From contig NZ_JANQJQ010000021.1 in the NCBI RefSeq assembly GCF_028281565.1, positions 372,001 through 436,000 on the forward strand: DNA of 64,000 nt. Direction: 5' to 3'. The notes under the pieces are model-generated. The model searched no databases. It had not been told where the DNA came from and worked only from the letters and a program-made list of their open reading frames with translations. The stretch is from Seonamhaeicola sp. (GTDB lineage Bacteria; Bacteroidota; Bacteroidia; Flavobacteriales; Flavobacteriaceae). The position numbers and the translations under genes are program-made. Each line of letters begins with the position of its first letter. Within the stretch, counting starts at the first letter, position 1. Positions 15,602-23,302 of this stretch are shown in pieces.

Positions 15602-16117
15602 ATGAAACACGGTATCATGATCCTCGCAATATTAACATTGTTTGGATGCAAAAATCAAGAAGCAATGAATCAAACGGAACGTATTAAGGACACTGTAACA
15701 CAATTATTTGTGAATACAGATAATAGGAATTGGAATGGCGTAGAAGCACAATTCGCTTCAAAAGTAATCCTGGATTATTCATCCCTGTCCGGAAATCCGG
15801 CAGCAGCACTAAAACCGAAAGACATTACCGGTGCCTGGAAAACCGTATTACCCGGTTTTACCCATACCCATCACCAAATAGGAAATGTGCTGGTGGATAT
15901 AACGCATAATAAAGCCCATGTTTTTTGCTACGGAACCGCTACGCATTACCTGGAAGATGATAATGGCAATGTCCGGACGGTAGTGGGCAGCTACGATTTT
16001 GACCTGGAAAAAGTAAATGAGGACTGGAAAATCACCACCATGACTTTCAACTTTAAGTATCAGGACGGAAATTCAAGCCTAGCCCAAAAAGCTATTGAAC
16101 ATGTGAAATCAAAATAA
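15602..16117 (+). CDS. NTF2/SnoaL-like lipoprotein
   Basis: The start at 15602 (MKHGIMILAILTLFGC) gives a proper lipoprotein signal; the longer GTG-started frame from 15581 adds residues that spoil it. Residues about 30-165 form a SnoaL/NTF2-like cone ('TVTQLFVNTDNRNWNGVEAQFA', 'HHQIGNVLVDITHNKAHVFCYGTATH'). Such folds are ligand-binding or isomerase-like domains and the substrate cannot be read. It is the first of three lipoprotein genes spaced by two to five bases. Confidence 0.85.
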   Translation: MKHGIMILAILTLFGCKNQEAMNQTERIKDTVTQLFVNTDNRNWNGVEAQFASKVILDYSSLSGNPAAALKPKDITGAWKTVLPGFTHTHHQIGNVLVDITHNKAHVFCYGTATHYLEDDNGNVRTVVGSYDFDLEKVNEDWKITTMTFNFKYQDGNSSLAQKAIEHVKSK

Positions 16118-16119
16118 TA

Positions 16120-16620
16120 ATGAAACCAATTGTAATACTAGTGTGTTTGGGCATGCTAATGTCCTGCACAAAACAAAATCAACAAACCATGACCACAGAA
16201 ACAGCAAATAAAAATAAGGTATCGGTAAAAGCATTTTTTAAAGCTTTGGAAGCCGAAAACGTAGACGACCTGGTACATTTATTCGCGGACGATGCAAAAC
16301 ATATCAATCCCTATCATTCCGGATTGTTTCCTGAAGGAGCCCGGGGGAAAGAAGGGATCCGTAATTACTGGGAGCCTGTTTTTCCAAACTTTGACGGGAT
16401 GGCCTTTCCAATAGAAGCGATCTATGCCATGGAAGACCCTAACATGGTCTATGTAAAGTTTACCGGGAATATCAAATTGAAGCACAATGCCGGGGTGTAC
16501 AGTAATGATTATTATGCGACATTCAAGTTCAATGAAGCCGGTAAGATTATAGAATATGTAGAAATATTTAATCCTATTACAGCCGCTCGAGGCTTTGGAT
16601 TATTAGATAAAATGAAATAA
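16120..16620 (+). CDS. Second NTF2/SnoaL-like lipoprotein
   Basis: A 166-residue lipoprotein (lipobox LMSC) with an NTF2-like domain in residues about 33-160 ('VKAFFKALEAENVDDLVHLFADDAKHINPY'). It belongs to the SnoaL-like group but is clearly divergent from its neighbour. It starts two bases after the first NTF2 gene and is followed five bases later by the hydrolase. A joint role in modifying or binding a small extracytoplasmic molecule is an inference from the operon. Confidence 0.87.
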   Translation: MKPIVILVCLGMLMSCTKQNQQTMTTETANKNKVSVKAFFKALEAENVDDLVHLFADDAKHINPYHSGLFPEGARGKEGIRNYWEPVFPNFDGMAFPIEAIYAMEDPNMVYVKFTGNIKLKHNAGVYSNDYYATFKFNEAGKIIEYVEIFNPITAARGFGLLDKMK

Positions 16621-16625
16621 GAACC

Positions 16626-17639
16626 ATGAAAAAAATACTCATAATGGCAGTAGCACTTTCGGTTTTTGCGGCTTGTAAAAACACTGTCAAAATAGCAAAC
16701 GGATCTTTAGAAACAACTGAAAATAAAGCACACATGAAAACAATACATTTTAAAAGCGAAGGATTAAACCTGGTAGGAAACCTGTTTTATCCGCCAAATT
16801 ATGAAGAAGGAAAGCGCTACCCGACGCTGGTAGTATCCGGAAGTTGGACCACGGTCAAAGAGCAAATGGCCGGTTTATACGCCGAGCGTTTTGCTAAGGA
16901 AGGTTTCATTACATTGGCATTCGACTTTAGAAACTATGGTGAAAGCGAAGGTGTCCCCAGAGCCTGGGAAAATCCGGAAATGAAAATCCAGGATATTAAA
17001 AACGCCGTGGCCTATTTAAAAACTTTACCGGAAGTAGATGCCACTAAAATAGGTGCTTTTGGTGTGTGCGCCGGTTCCATGTATACCTTAATGGCAGCCT
17101 CCGAAGATGTTAATATAAAGGCCGTGGCTACTACAGCCTCCTGGTTGCATGATGCCGAAGCCGTAAAATTATTTTATGGCGGGGATGAAGGCGTAGAGAG
17201 CAAAATAAAAATGGCTCAGGAAGCAAAGAAAAAATATGCAGAAACCGGGGAGTTTACTTATATAAAAGCCATATCAACCACAGATGAGACAGCCGCCATG
17301 TTTGGTGAGTTCGATTATTATTTGAACCCCGAGCGTGGTGCTATTCCACAGTGGAAGGCCGACCAGTTTGCCGTGGCTACCTGGGAAGATTGGTTAACGC
17401 TGGATCCGTTTCCATCGGCCTCAAAACTTAAGAAACCATTGCTTATGATACATTCCGACGGCTGTGTTTTACCGGATTACACTAAAAAGTATTTTGACGC
17501 TGTGGCGTCAACCGACAAAGAACTGGTTTGGGTGGATACTGATTTAGGGTCACCAATGCATCAATTCTCTTTTTATGACCAGAATGAAGAAGTGAATTTA
17601 GCTGTGGAGAAAACAAGTGCATTTTTTCACAATCTTTAA
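16626..17639 (+). CDS. Alpha/beta hydrolase lipoprotein with GxCxG nucleophile motif
   Basis: A 337-residue hydrolase with a lipobox (FAAC, Cys17), so it is probably anchored outside the cytoplasm. The nucleophile elbow reads GVCAG with Cys148 instead of Ser, as in dienelactone hydrolases. A candidate Asp lies in 'MIHSDGCVLPD' and a candidate His in 'GSPMHQFSFYD'. The fold is that of the DUF1100/X-Pro-peptidase-like group. The substrate is unknown. It closes the three-gene operon, and a terminator follows at 17667. Confidence 0.88.
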   Translation: MKKILIMAVALSVFAACKNTVKIANGSLETTENKAHMKTIHFKSEGLNLVGNLFYPPNYEEGKRYPTLVVSGSWTTVKEQMAGLYAERFAKEGFITLAFDFRNYGESEGVPRAWENPEMKIQDIKNAVAYLKTLPEVDATKIGAFGVCAGSMYTLMAASEDVNIKAVATTASWLHDAEAVKLFYGGDEGVESKIKMAQEAKKKYAETGEFTYIKAISTTDETAAMFGEFDYYLNPERGAIPQWKADQFAVATWEDWLTLDPFPSASKLKKPLLMIHSDGCVLPDYTKKYFDAVASTDKELVWVDTDLGSPMHQFSFYDQNEEVNLAVEKTSAFFHNL

Positions 17640-17666
17640 TTAGCAATACTGTTGCTAAATGGATAG

Positions 17667-17696
17667 GGAATTCTAAACAGAATTCCTTTTTTATTT
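17667..17696 (+). terminator. Rho-independent terminator of the NTF2-hydrolase operon
   Basis: GGAATTCT pairs with AGAATTCC around AAAC and is followed by a run of T. It lies 28 bases behind the hydrolase stop. Confidence 0.8.
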
Positions 17697-17901
17697 GATA
17701 AAAACCGAAAGGGACAACCCATTTTTTATGTGTGAATTGTTGTTTTTATGGTAACACGGCCCTGAGTTTCAATGCTAACTTTTAAATGCCTGCCAACTTT
17801 TATTATAATTTTTGTTTATATGAATCATTATAAATATAAATAAAAATATATAGTTGTTGTTTCATAATTTTATGAAAAATTAAAAAAAATATTATAACAT
17901 T

Positions 17902-18681
17902 ATGAAAACGAAAACGCTTTTATTTATTTCAACAATTCTCCTATTTACAAGTTGTGCCGTCATACGACCGGGAGAAGCAGGTGTAAAGATGACATTGGGT
18001 AAATTCTCCGGCGACGTTGCTACCCAGGGCACTATTTTTTATAATCCTATTACAAGCAAGGTCATTAAGGAATCGACTCAAACCAATAATATTAAGCTCA
18101 TTTTAAACTTACCCAGTAAAGAAGGACTTAGTGTTAAATCCGAAATATCCATCCTTTACCGTTTAGAACAAAACAAGATTCCGTCAGTACTAGAAAATTT
18201 AGGACGGGATTATGAGTCTATAATCACAAGTGTATTTAGGTCGGCGTCTTCTGATGTTTGCGCACAGTTTTTCGCCAAGGACATGCACTCGGGGATGCGA
18301 GCGACGATTGAAGAAGAGATCAAATCAAAAATGAAGGTAAATCTGGAAAAGCAAGCAGATGGTATTCAATTAATTGCGGTATTGATGAAAAGTATACAGC
18401 TTCCCAGGGGTTTAGCTAATTCCATAGAACGCAAGTTACAGGCAGAACAAGATGCTATGCGTATGGAGTTTGTGATTCAACAGGAAAAACTGGAGGCCGA
18501 TAGAAAAATTATAAATGCCAAGGGAGAAAGGGATGCACAAAAAATATTGTCTGAAGGCCTGACAAAAGAGATTATTAAAATCAGAAGTATTGAAGCCTTC
18601 AATAAGCTATCCGAATCTAACAACAGTAAAATTATAATTACCGATGGTAAAACACCATTTTTAATTGAAACGGAAGAATAA
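17902..18681 (+). CDS. Prohibitin/SPFH-domain lipoprotein
   Basis: A 259-residue Band 7 protein. The signal ends in FTSC, so this prohibitin homologue is a lipoprotein rather than a type II membrane protein. Residues about 22-200 form the SPFH domain ('RPGEAGVKMTLGKF'). A helical, Glu/Lys/Arg-rich segment follows (about 190-230, 'QQEKLEADRKIINAKGERDAQ') and is probably a coiled coil for oligomerisation. Family members build ring-like membrane scaffolds. A 76-residue gene follows 27 bases later and is probably co-transcribed. Confidence 0.9.
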   Translation: MKTKTLLFISTILLFTSCAVIRPGEAGVKMTLGKFSGDVATQGTIFYNPITSKVIKESTQTNNIKLILNLPSKEGLSVKSEISILYRLEQNKIPSVLENLGRDYESIITSVFRSASSDVCAQFFAKDMHSGMRATIEEEIKSKMKVNLEKQADGIQLIAVLMKSIQLPRGLANSIERKLQAEQDAMRMEFVIQQEKLEADRKIINAKGERDAQKILSEGLTKEIIKIRSIEAFNKLSESNNSKIIITDGKTPFLIETEE

Positions 18682-18708
18682 AAAGTAAACAGCTTAAAAA
18701 AGAATCCT

Positions 18709-18939
18709 ATGAAACTGATAGAAAAAGCATTAGAGTTTGAGAAAAGAAGTACGGCAAGAATGAGCACCAGTGATCGTATTTTGGCGTCCAGAGAAGCCAA
18801 GTCCATAGTACTGGCCATCAACACTATTTACAAGAAAACGAAAGACCCTTATTTAATGGAAATAATGAAATTAGTGACGGTGAAAAAACGTAAAATAGAT
18901 AAAAGGCTTAAGGGACGTTCTTTAAGTACCGCAATCTGA
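18709..18939 (+). CDS. Small basic protein downstream of the prohibitin-like gene
   Basis: A 76-residue, Lys/Arg-rich helical protein ('SDRILASREAKSIVLAINTIYKK') without signal peptide. I recognise no family, but its good codon structure, its position in a two-gene unit and a terminator twelve bases behind it support a real gene. The function is unknown. Confidence 0.7.
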   Translation: MKLIEKALEFEKRSTARMSTSDRILASREAKSIVLAINTIYKKTKDPYLMEIMKLVTVKKRKIDKRLKGRSLSTAI

Positions 18940-18950
18940 ATTTTGTTGGT

Positions 18951-18995
18951 AGGTCGAATGGCCTTGACCGGTAAAGGTTGTTCGACCTTTTGTTT
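18951..18995 (+). terminator. Terminator after the prohibitin unit
   Basis: AGGTCGAA (18951-18958) pairs with TTCGACCT (18981-18988), with a further internal stem, followed by TTTGTTTT. Confidence 0.7.
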
Positions 18996-19054
18996 TACTA
19001 TGGAACTATTCTGTGATCACCAAAGACTTTGTTCACAAGAACTTATAACAATTG

Positions 19055-19080
19055 AAAAGCGAGGTTCAGGCCTCGCTTTT
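19055..19080. terminator. Bidirectional terminator
   Basis: AAAAGCGAGG and CCTCGCTTTT form a ten-base stem around a six-base loop, directly behind the stop codon (minus strand) of the NAD(P)-binding protein gene. Confidence 0.8.
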
Positions 19081-19081
19081 A

Positions 19082-19708
19082 CTATTCCAAATAACGCCAC
19101 ATAAAGTTTGGATGGTGTCCGTCACGTCGCACCATTTTCACCCAAAGCAGGGTCATATGTTCCAGGTGAAGGGCCTGGTCTAAACTACCGACATCTTTGG
19201 CATAAAACCCACTATCCGAAATGGTCGCTGCGACTTTTGATTTGGCTTTTTCATCATTTCCTGCAAAAAACATTACAGGGGATTCTTTAGCCTTTAAATA
19301 GGCCGGGTTGCTAAAATTTTCAAAACCATAGATCGTAAATGCTTTGACCACCCGGGCACTGGCTGCCCACTCCTGTACTTGCTCTGCTCCGGAAATGCTA
19401 CTCTCTAATCCATGAGAAATGCCCGGCCCAACCGGATTGGTACAATCAACCAAAGGCTTGCCTTGAAAATCCAAAGAAGCCAGAATGCCCTCATTTGCTT
19501 TAAAGGGTGTGGCTAAAAAAATGACTTCTGCCATATCAACAGCCTCTTTTAAAGGCAATACGCTAAAAAGAGGATTGCTGTCCAGCGCTTTTTTTACACT
19601 GTCCGATTCCGGATTGTCATTGGCCACAAGGATCTCATATCCTTTTTGTTGCAGGTTATTGGCTATGGCAAATCCTACGTTTCCAATACCTATAAAAGCT
19701 AGTTTCAT
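19082..19708 (-). CDS. NAD(P)-binding oxidoreductase, F420-dependent NADP reductase-like
   Basis: A 208-residue protein that begins with the Rossmann motif GIGNVGFAIA (residues 7-16). It contains 'VIFLATPF' and 'DCTNPVG', the pattern of the NADPH-dependent F420 reductase/NPD family. Flavobacteria do not make F420, so in this group the real substrate is likely another quinone, flavin or aldehyde, which is inference. It follows the DJ-1 gene by three bases, and both are divergent from hxlR, which suggests an electrophile or quinone stress function. Confidence 0.88.
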   Translation of the reverse strand: MKLAFIGIGNVGFAIANNLQQKGYEILVANDNPESDSVKKALDSNPLFSVLPLKEAVDMAEVIFLATPFKANEGILASLDFQGKPLVDCTNPVGPGISHGLESSISGAEQVQEWAASARVVKAFTIYGFENFSNPAYLKAKESPVMFFAGNDEKAKSKVAATISDSGFYAKDVGSLDQALHLEHMTLLWVKMVRRDGHHPNFMWRYLE

Positions 19709-19711
19709 ATG

Positions 19712-20488
19712 TTATCGATTTAGTTGTTCTACGACCATTTTTGCTACTGCGGCACCCGAGTTTTGTTGCTGTCCCGTTATTAGATTGCCATCGGCAATAG
19801 CATAACTTGAAAAGGGCGCAGCCACCTTAAAGTTAGTATTTTTAATGGTCCTGGCCTCCGTTTCTATTCTGTATGGCTGGATTTGTATGCCAATGGCATT
19901 ATCGGCGAAATCCTCTTCAGCATCAGCAAAACCTGTCCACGTTTTTCCGGCTACCAATAAGTCGCCATTAGATAATTTGGCACCCAATAACAGGGTAGTG
20001 GCATGACATACGGCTGCACTTGGTTTTCCAAGCTCGTAAAATGATACGAACAACCGCTCCAGCCCGGTATTATTTCTAAAGGTGTACATGGGGCCTTGTC
20101 CACCAACTAAAAATATGGCATCAAAATCGCTTGGATCTATGTCCGTTAGCTTTTGTGTGTTTTCCAATATAGTATGAAACCAGTTCTGCTGCATATAACC
20201 TAATGTTATAATATCATGGGCAGCGTATCCGCTTTCATCTGTCGGGTCTGAATAGCTGTCCATTTCAATAGTACCACCCGCTGTAGAAACTAAAGTTATT
20301 TCATAACCGGCCTCTTGAAATACATGCAGGGGGTGTGTTAATTCTGCAGCCCAAAAACCAATGGGCCAGTTGGTTTGTTTGGAAATGGCCGGACTGCTTG
20401 CCACCATTAAAATGTTGCCTTTAAAGGGTGCGCCATGGAAGTGCACATATTGTTCTGTTTCTGTTACTGCTGTTTTCATCGGTATCAT
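19712..20488 (-). CDS. DJ-1/PfpI family protein (Hsp31-like)
   Basis: A 258-residue class I glutamine-amidotransferase-like protein. The expected residues are Glu49 in 'FWAAELTHP' and the nucleophile Cys161 followed by His162 in 'AAVCHATT'. This group includes glutathione-independent glyoxalases and chaperone-like Hsp31. Two ATG codons near the start (20488 and 20479) are both usable. It is the first gene of a two-gene operon with the oxidoreductase and is divergent from hxlR, whose promoter region it shares. Confidence 0.9.
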   Translation of the reverse strand: MIPMKTAVTETEQYVHFHGAPFKGNILMVASSPAISKQTNWPIGFWAAELTHPLHVFQEAGYEITLVSTAGGTIEMDSYSDPTDESGYAAHDIITLGYMQQNWFHTILENTQKLTDIDPSDFDAIFLVGGQGPMYTFRNNTGLERLFVSFYELGKPSAAVCHATTLLLGAKLSNGDLLVAGKTWTGFADAEEDFADNAIGIQIQPYRIETEARTIKNTNFKVAAPFSSYAIADGNLITGQQQNSGAAVAKMVVEQLNR

Positions 20489-20496
20489 TTTTTATA

Positions 20497-20555
20497 CAAA
20501 GTTATTTTGAAACAACATTTGTTTGACAAATGATTATATTTGTTAGTAACTAACA
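20497..20555. promoter_or_regulatory. Divergent DJ-1 / hxlR promoters with HxlR operator
   Basis: Toward DJ-1 (minus strand) there is TTTG (20527-20530), 22 bases, then TAACTTTG (20497-20504). Toward hxlR there is TATATTTG at 20535-20542. Immediately behind it, 20541-20555 is a perfect 15-base palindrome (TGTTAGT, A, ACTAACA). A dimer bound there would cover the hxlR transcription start and could control both directions. Confidence 0.65.
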
Positions 20556-20566
20556 TTTATGTAAGT

Positions 20567-20911
20567 ATGCCACAGTTTTTAAGCAATAACAAGAAATATT
20601 ATACACCCGTTGAGTACGTATTTTCAAAAATTGGAGGGACCTATAAAATGCCTATCCTTTGGCGCGTCAAAGACAGGGCCTGGAGGTATTCCGAATTGAA
20701 AAAAAGTATTTCAAATGTGTCTGACAGGATGCTTAGCAAGAACCTTAAGGAGCTCTGTGATGATGGCTTTATTTCAAAAACCATTATCCCTGAAGTACCG
20801 GTAAAAGTTGAATATACCATGACGGAAAGAGGCCAGGAAGCTATTCCCATAATATCCGTGTTGAGAGACTATGGTTTTAGTTTGATGAAGCAGGATGGTA
20901 TCAAAGATTAA
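20567..20911 (+). CDS. HxlR family transcriptional regulator
   Basis: A winged-helix regulator of 114 residues from the ATG at 20567 (a longer TTG-started frame from 20540 would run through the operator palindrome). The typical HxlR core is present: 'KIGGTYKMPILWRVKDRAWRYSEL', then 'SDRMLSKNLKELCDDGFI', with the wing near 'VKVEYTMTERG'. No cysteine is placed as in redox-sensing QorR/HypR types. It probably responds to the substrates of the divergent DJ-1/oxidoreductase pair. Confidence 0.92.
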   Translation: MPQFLSNNKKYYTPVEYVFSKIGGTYKMPILWRVKDRAWRYSELKKSISNVSDRMLSKNLKELCDDGFISKTIIPEVPVKVEYTMTERGQEAIPIISVLRDYGFSLMKQDGIKD

Positions 20912-20980
20912 ATGCAAATGCCGTATTAGATAATGCTTTTTAATTTATTTTAATGGACCTAATTTTATATTACATCCGGA

Positions 20981-22129
20981 ATGCCTGTTGAGCATATTAT
21001 GTTGAAGATATTGTTTTACATATTGAGTTTTCAATTTTTGTTTGTTTCCTTTTTTCTGTTTCAAAATAAAAAAGGAAAAGCACTAAGCAATAAATTGTTA
21101 GCTGTAGTTTTCCTAATGATGAGCATATCGGTGCTGAGCCTCTACTTATTCGTTTTTGACATAAAGATAGGTTTACCACAGTTGCTGTTCATTGATGATA
21201 CATTTATGTTGGCATATGGCCCTTTATTATTCCTTTTTACGCAATCCGTATTATTTAAGCATTATAAGTTAAAAAGGACAGATGCCATTCATTTTATACC
21301 TTTTTTTATAGCCGTTTGTTTAGTTATAACAACCATTCTATTTGTTGATACTAGATCGTTATCACAGACCATTAATGACTTTTATACGCAACAAATACCG
21401 CCAAACTTTCGTATTGTTGAGATCTTAATTCTGACTCATATTTTTTATTATTTATACCGATCCAAACAATACATCCAAAGGGTTTTACACAAGGTTAAGG
21501 GCAATTATTCAAGCTTCAATCAAGCTGGTTTTAAGCTTTTAAAGTTCATACTTAACAGTTTTATTGTATTATTCCTGTTATCATTAATGCACTCCATGTT
21601 ACCCTTTATCGGGATCAAAAAAGGGCTGATAATCACATTACCGGCACTTGTTGTTTTTATGTTTTATTTCATTAATTCTATATTGCTGAGAATGCTAAAT
21701 CATGTTTCAAATGAAAGTGGTGAAATAACACGGGCTTTCTTTAAGGAGAAAGAAAAATATGCAGGATCCAGGTTATCCCAAACAGAACTTGACGCATTTA
21801 AGAAAGAATTAGGGGACTATATGAAAGAAAAGCGCAGGTTTTTAGACAGTGAATTAAGTATTAATGATCTGTCTGTTGAATTGGGCATACCATTAAAAGT
21901 ATTGTCGCAGGTAATCAATGAAGGCTATGGGTATAATTTCTTTGATTTCGTAAACAAATACAGAATTGATGTTGCCAAATCCCTATTGATGGGGCAATCG
22001 GATGATAAACTTACCGTTCAGGAAGTTATGTATGATTCCGGTTTTAATTCTAAATCGTCTTTCAATACGGCTTTTAAAAAGTTCACTAATCTAACTCCAA
22101 CTCAATTTAAAAAGGGTTCGACTTCCTGA
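20981..22129 (+). CDS. Membrane-bound AraC family regulator
   Basis: A 382-residue protein. Residues about 7-235 contain seven hydrophobic segments, and residues about 280-380 contain an AraC DNA-binding domain ('LSINDLSVELGIPLKVLSQVINEGYGYNFFDFVNKYR', then 'TVQEVMYDSGFNSKSSFNTAFKKF'). This 7TM-AraC architecture is common in Bacteroidota and probably senses a signal in or at the membrane. ATG codons at 20981 and 20999 are both possible. The CPBP protease gene follows 50 bases later. Confidence 0.92.
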   Translation: MPVEHIMLKILFYILSFQFLFVSFFLFQNKKGKALSNKLLAVVFLMMSISVLSLYLFVFDIKIGLPQLLFIDDTFMLAYGPLLFLFTQSVLFKHYKLKRTDAIHFIPFFIAVCLVITTILFVDTRSLSQTINDFYTQQIPPNFRIVEILILTHIFYYLYRSKQYIQRVLHKVKGNYSSFNQAGFKLLKFILNSFIVLFLLSLMHSMLPFIGIKKGLIITLPALVVFMFYFINSILLRMLNHVSNESGEITRAFFKEKEKYAGSRLSQTELDAFKKELGDYMKEKRRFLDSELSINDLSVELGIPLKVLSQVINEGYGYNFFDFVNKYRIDVAKSLLMGQSDDKLTVQEVMYDSGFNSKSSFNTAFKKFTNLTPTQFKKGSTS

Positions 22130-22179
22130 AATCGGTCTGTTTTGTGTCTTTTAAGATTTAATATTGCCTTAAAAATCTC

Positions 22180-22929
22180 ATGCCATTAGAAAATCAATTC
22201 GGGATACGGGTTTTTAAAACGTTGGGAACCCTTTTAAAAACAAATATATACGCCAAAATTATAGAAATACTCCTGGTATTTTTGGTAGCACTTCTTTTTA
22301 TTCAATGGCTTATATCTGATGAAGCATCTGATCTGATCTATAATCAATTTGTTGTATGGCTGGCAAACATTATTATGCTGTTCATGGTTTACATGGGTTT
22401 AAGGCTAAGGGGAGAACCCTTAACCCATTTTGGGTTTAGCTTTAAAAAATTCAATTTAAAGTTTGCACTTAGAACCCTTTTACAATCCATGCTGGTGTTC
22501 GTTATTGCTTTACTGGGATTTGTTTTGGGGGCTATTGTCATGGCAAACATTGTGGGCATTCCTGAAAGTCCGGACATGGGCGGCTATGATTACCTAAAAA
22601 ACAACGTTTGGATGCTTTTTGTGTCACTGGCAGGTATATATGTGGCTTCTTCTTTTGGAGAAGAGGTCATTTACAGAGCCTTTCTTATAAATCGTATTTC
22701 AGAACTGGGGCTTAATAGCAGATCAGGAAAAATAACAGCTGTCATCATAAGTGCTTTGATCTTTGGTTTGGTGCACTATAGCTGGGGTATCGTGGGTATT
22801 GTTCAGACGGCATTTATGGGACTGGCTTTAGGGTTCAGCTATCTGTTTTTAAAGAAAAAGATTTGGGTATTAATTCTTGCACATGTTTATATGGATACTA
22901 TTTTAATACTGCAGTTGTACTTTAGTTAG
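22180..22929 (+). CDS. CPBP family intramembrane protease
   Basis: A 249-residue polytopic membrane protein with about six helices. The CPBP/Abi signature is EE-x3-R (Glu161, Glu162, Arg166), then 'FGLVHY' (His199), and a late His in 'LILAHVYMD'. Family members are glutamic intramembrane endopeptidases related to Rce1. The substrate is unknown. It may be co-transcribed with the membrane AraC regulator. Confidence 0.9.
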   Translation: MPLENQFGIRVFKTLGTLLKTNIYAKIIEILLVFLVALLFIQWLISDEASDLIYNQFVVWLANIIMLFMVYMGLRLRGEPLTHFGFSFKKFNLKFALRTLLQSMLVFVIALLGFVLGAIVMANIVGIPESPDMGGYDYLKNNVWMLFVSLAGIYVASSFGEEVIYRAFLINRISELGLNSRSGKITAVIISALIFGLVHYSWGIVGIVQTAFMGLALGFSYLFLKKKIWVLILAHVYMDTILILQLYFS

Positions 22930-23010
22930 CATCACAAATAGCAAAGTCCTGAAGTGATCCATTGAAATGATCACGACTTCTGGAAACCAATGCCATTAGA
23001 CTAACACATA

Positions 23011-23044
23011 AAAAGACCCTATAACAGAGAATATAGGGTCTTTT
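23011..23044. terminator. Bidirectional terminator between CPBP and tRNA-Leu
   Basis: AAAAGACCCTATA and TATAGGGTCTTTT form a 13-base stem around a short loop. It terminates the tRNA transcript (minus strand) and possibly the CPBP gene. Confidence 0.8.
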
Positions 23045-23056
23045 GCATCGTGTCTG

Positions 23057-23141
23057 TGCACACGAGAAGATTCGAACTTCCACATCCTAAACGGATACTG
23101 GCCCCTCAAGCCAGCGCGTCTACCAATTCCGCCACGTGTGC
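23057..23141 (-). tRNA. tRNA-Leu (anticodon GAG)
   Basis: On the minus strand the acceptor arms are GCACACG (23141-23135) and CGTGTGC (23064-23058), with an A discriminator. The D-arm has TTGGTAGACG, the anticodon loop reads CTTGAGG (anticodon GAG), the variable arm is long as in class II tRNAs, and the T-loop has TTCGAATC. CCA is not encoded. Confidence 0.95.
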
Positions 23142-23302
23142 TTATGAAGTACGCAAAAGTAAAAAAAGTTAAGAGATTAACCTTATTTTTTTAAATCGAT
23201 AAGGGACTTAACTTTATTAGAAGGAAATTATTATTTTGGTTGTAGATATTTTAATGCATATTAAACAGGTCATTTTAGTCCTTTTGTCATACCCGGGTTC
23301 CT

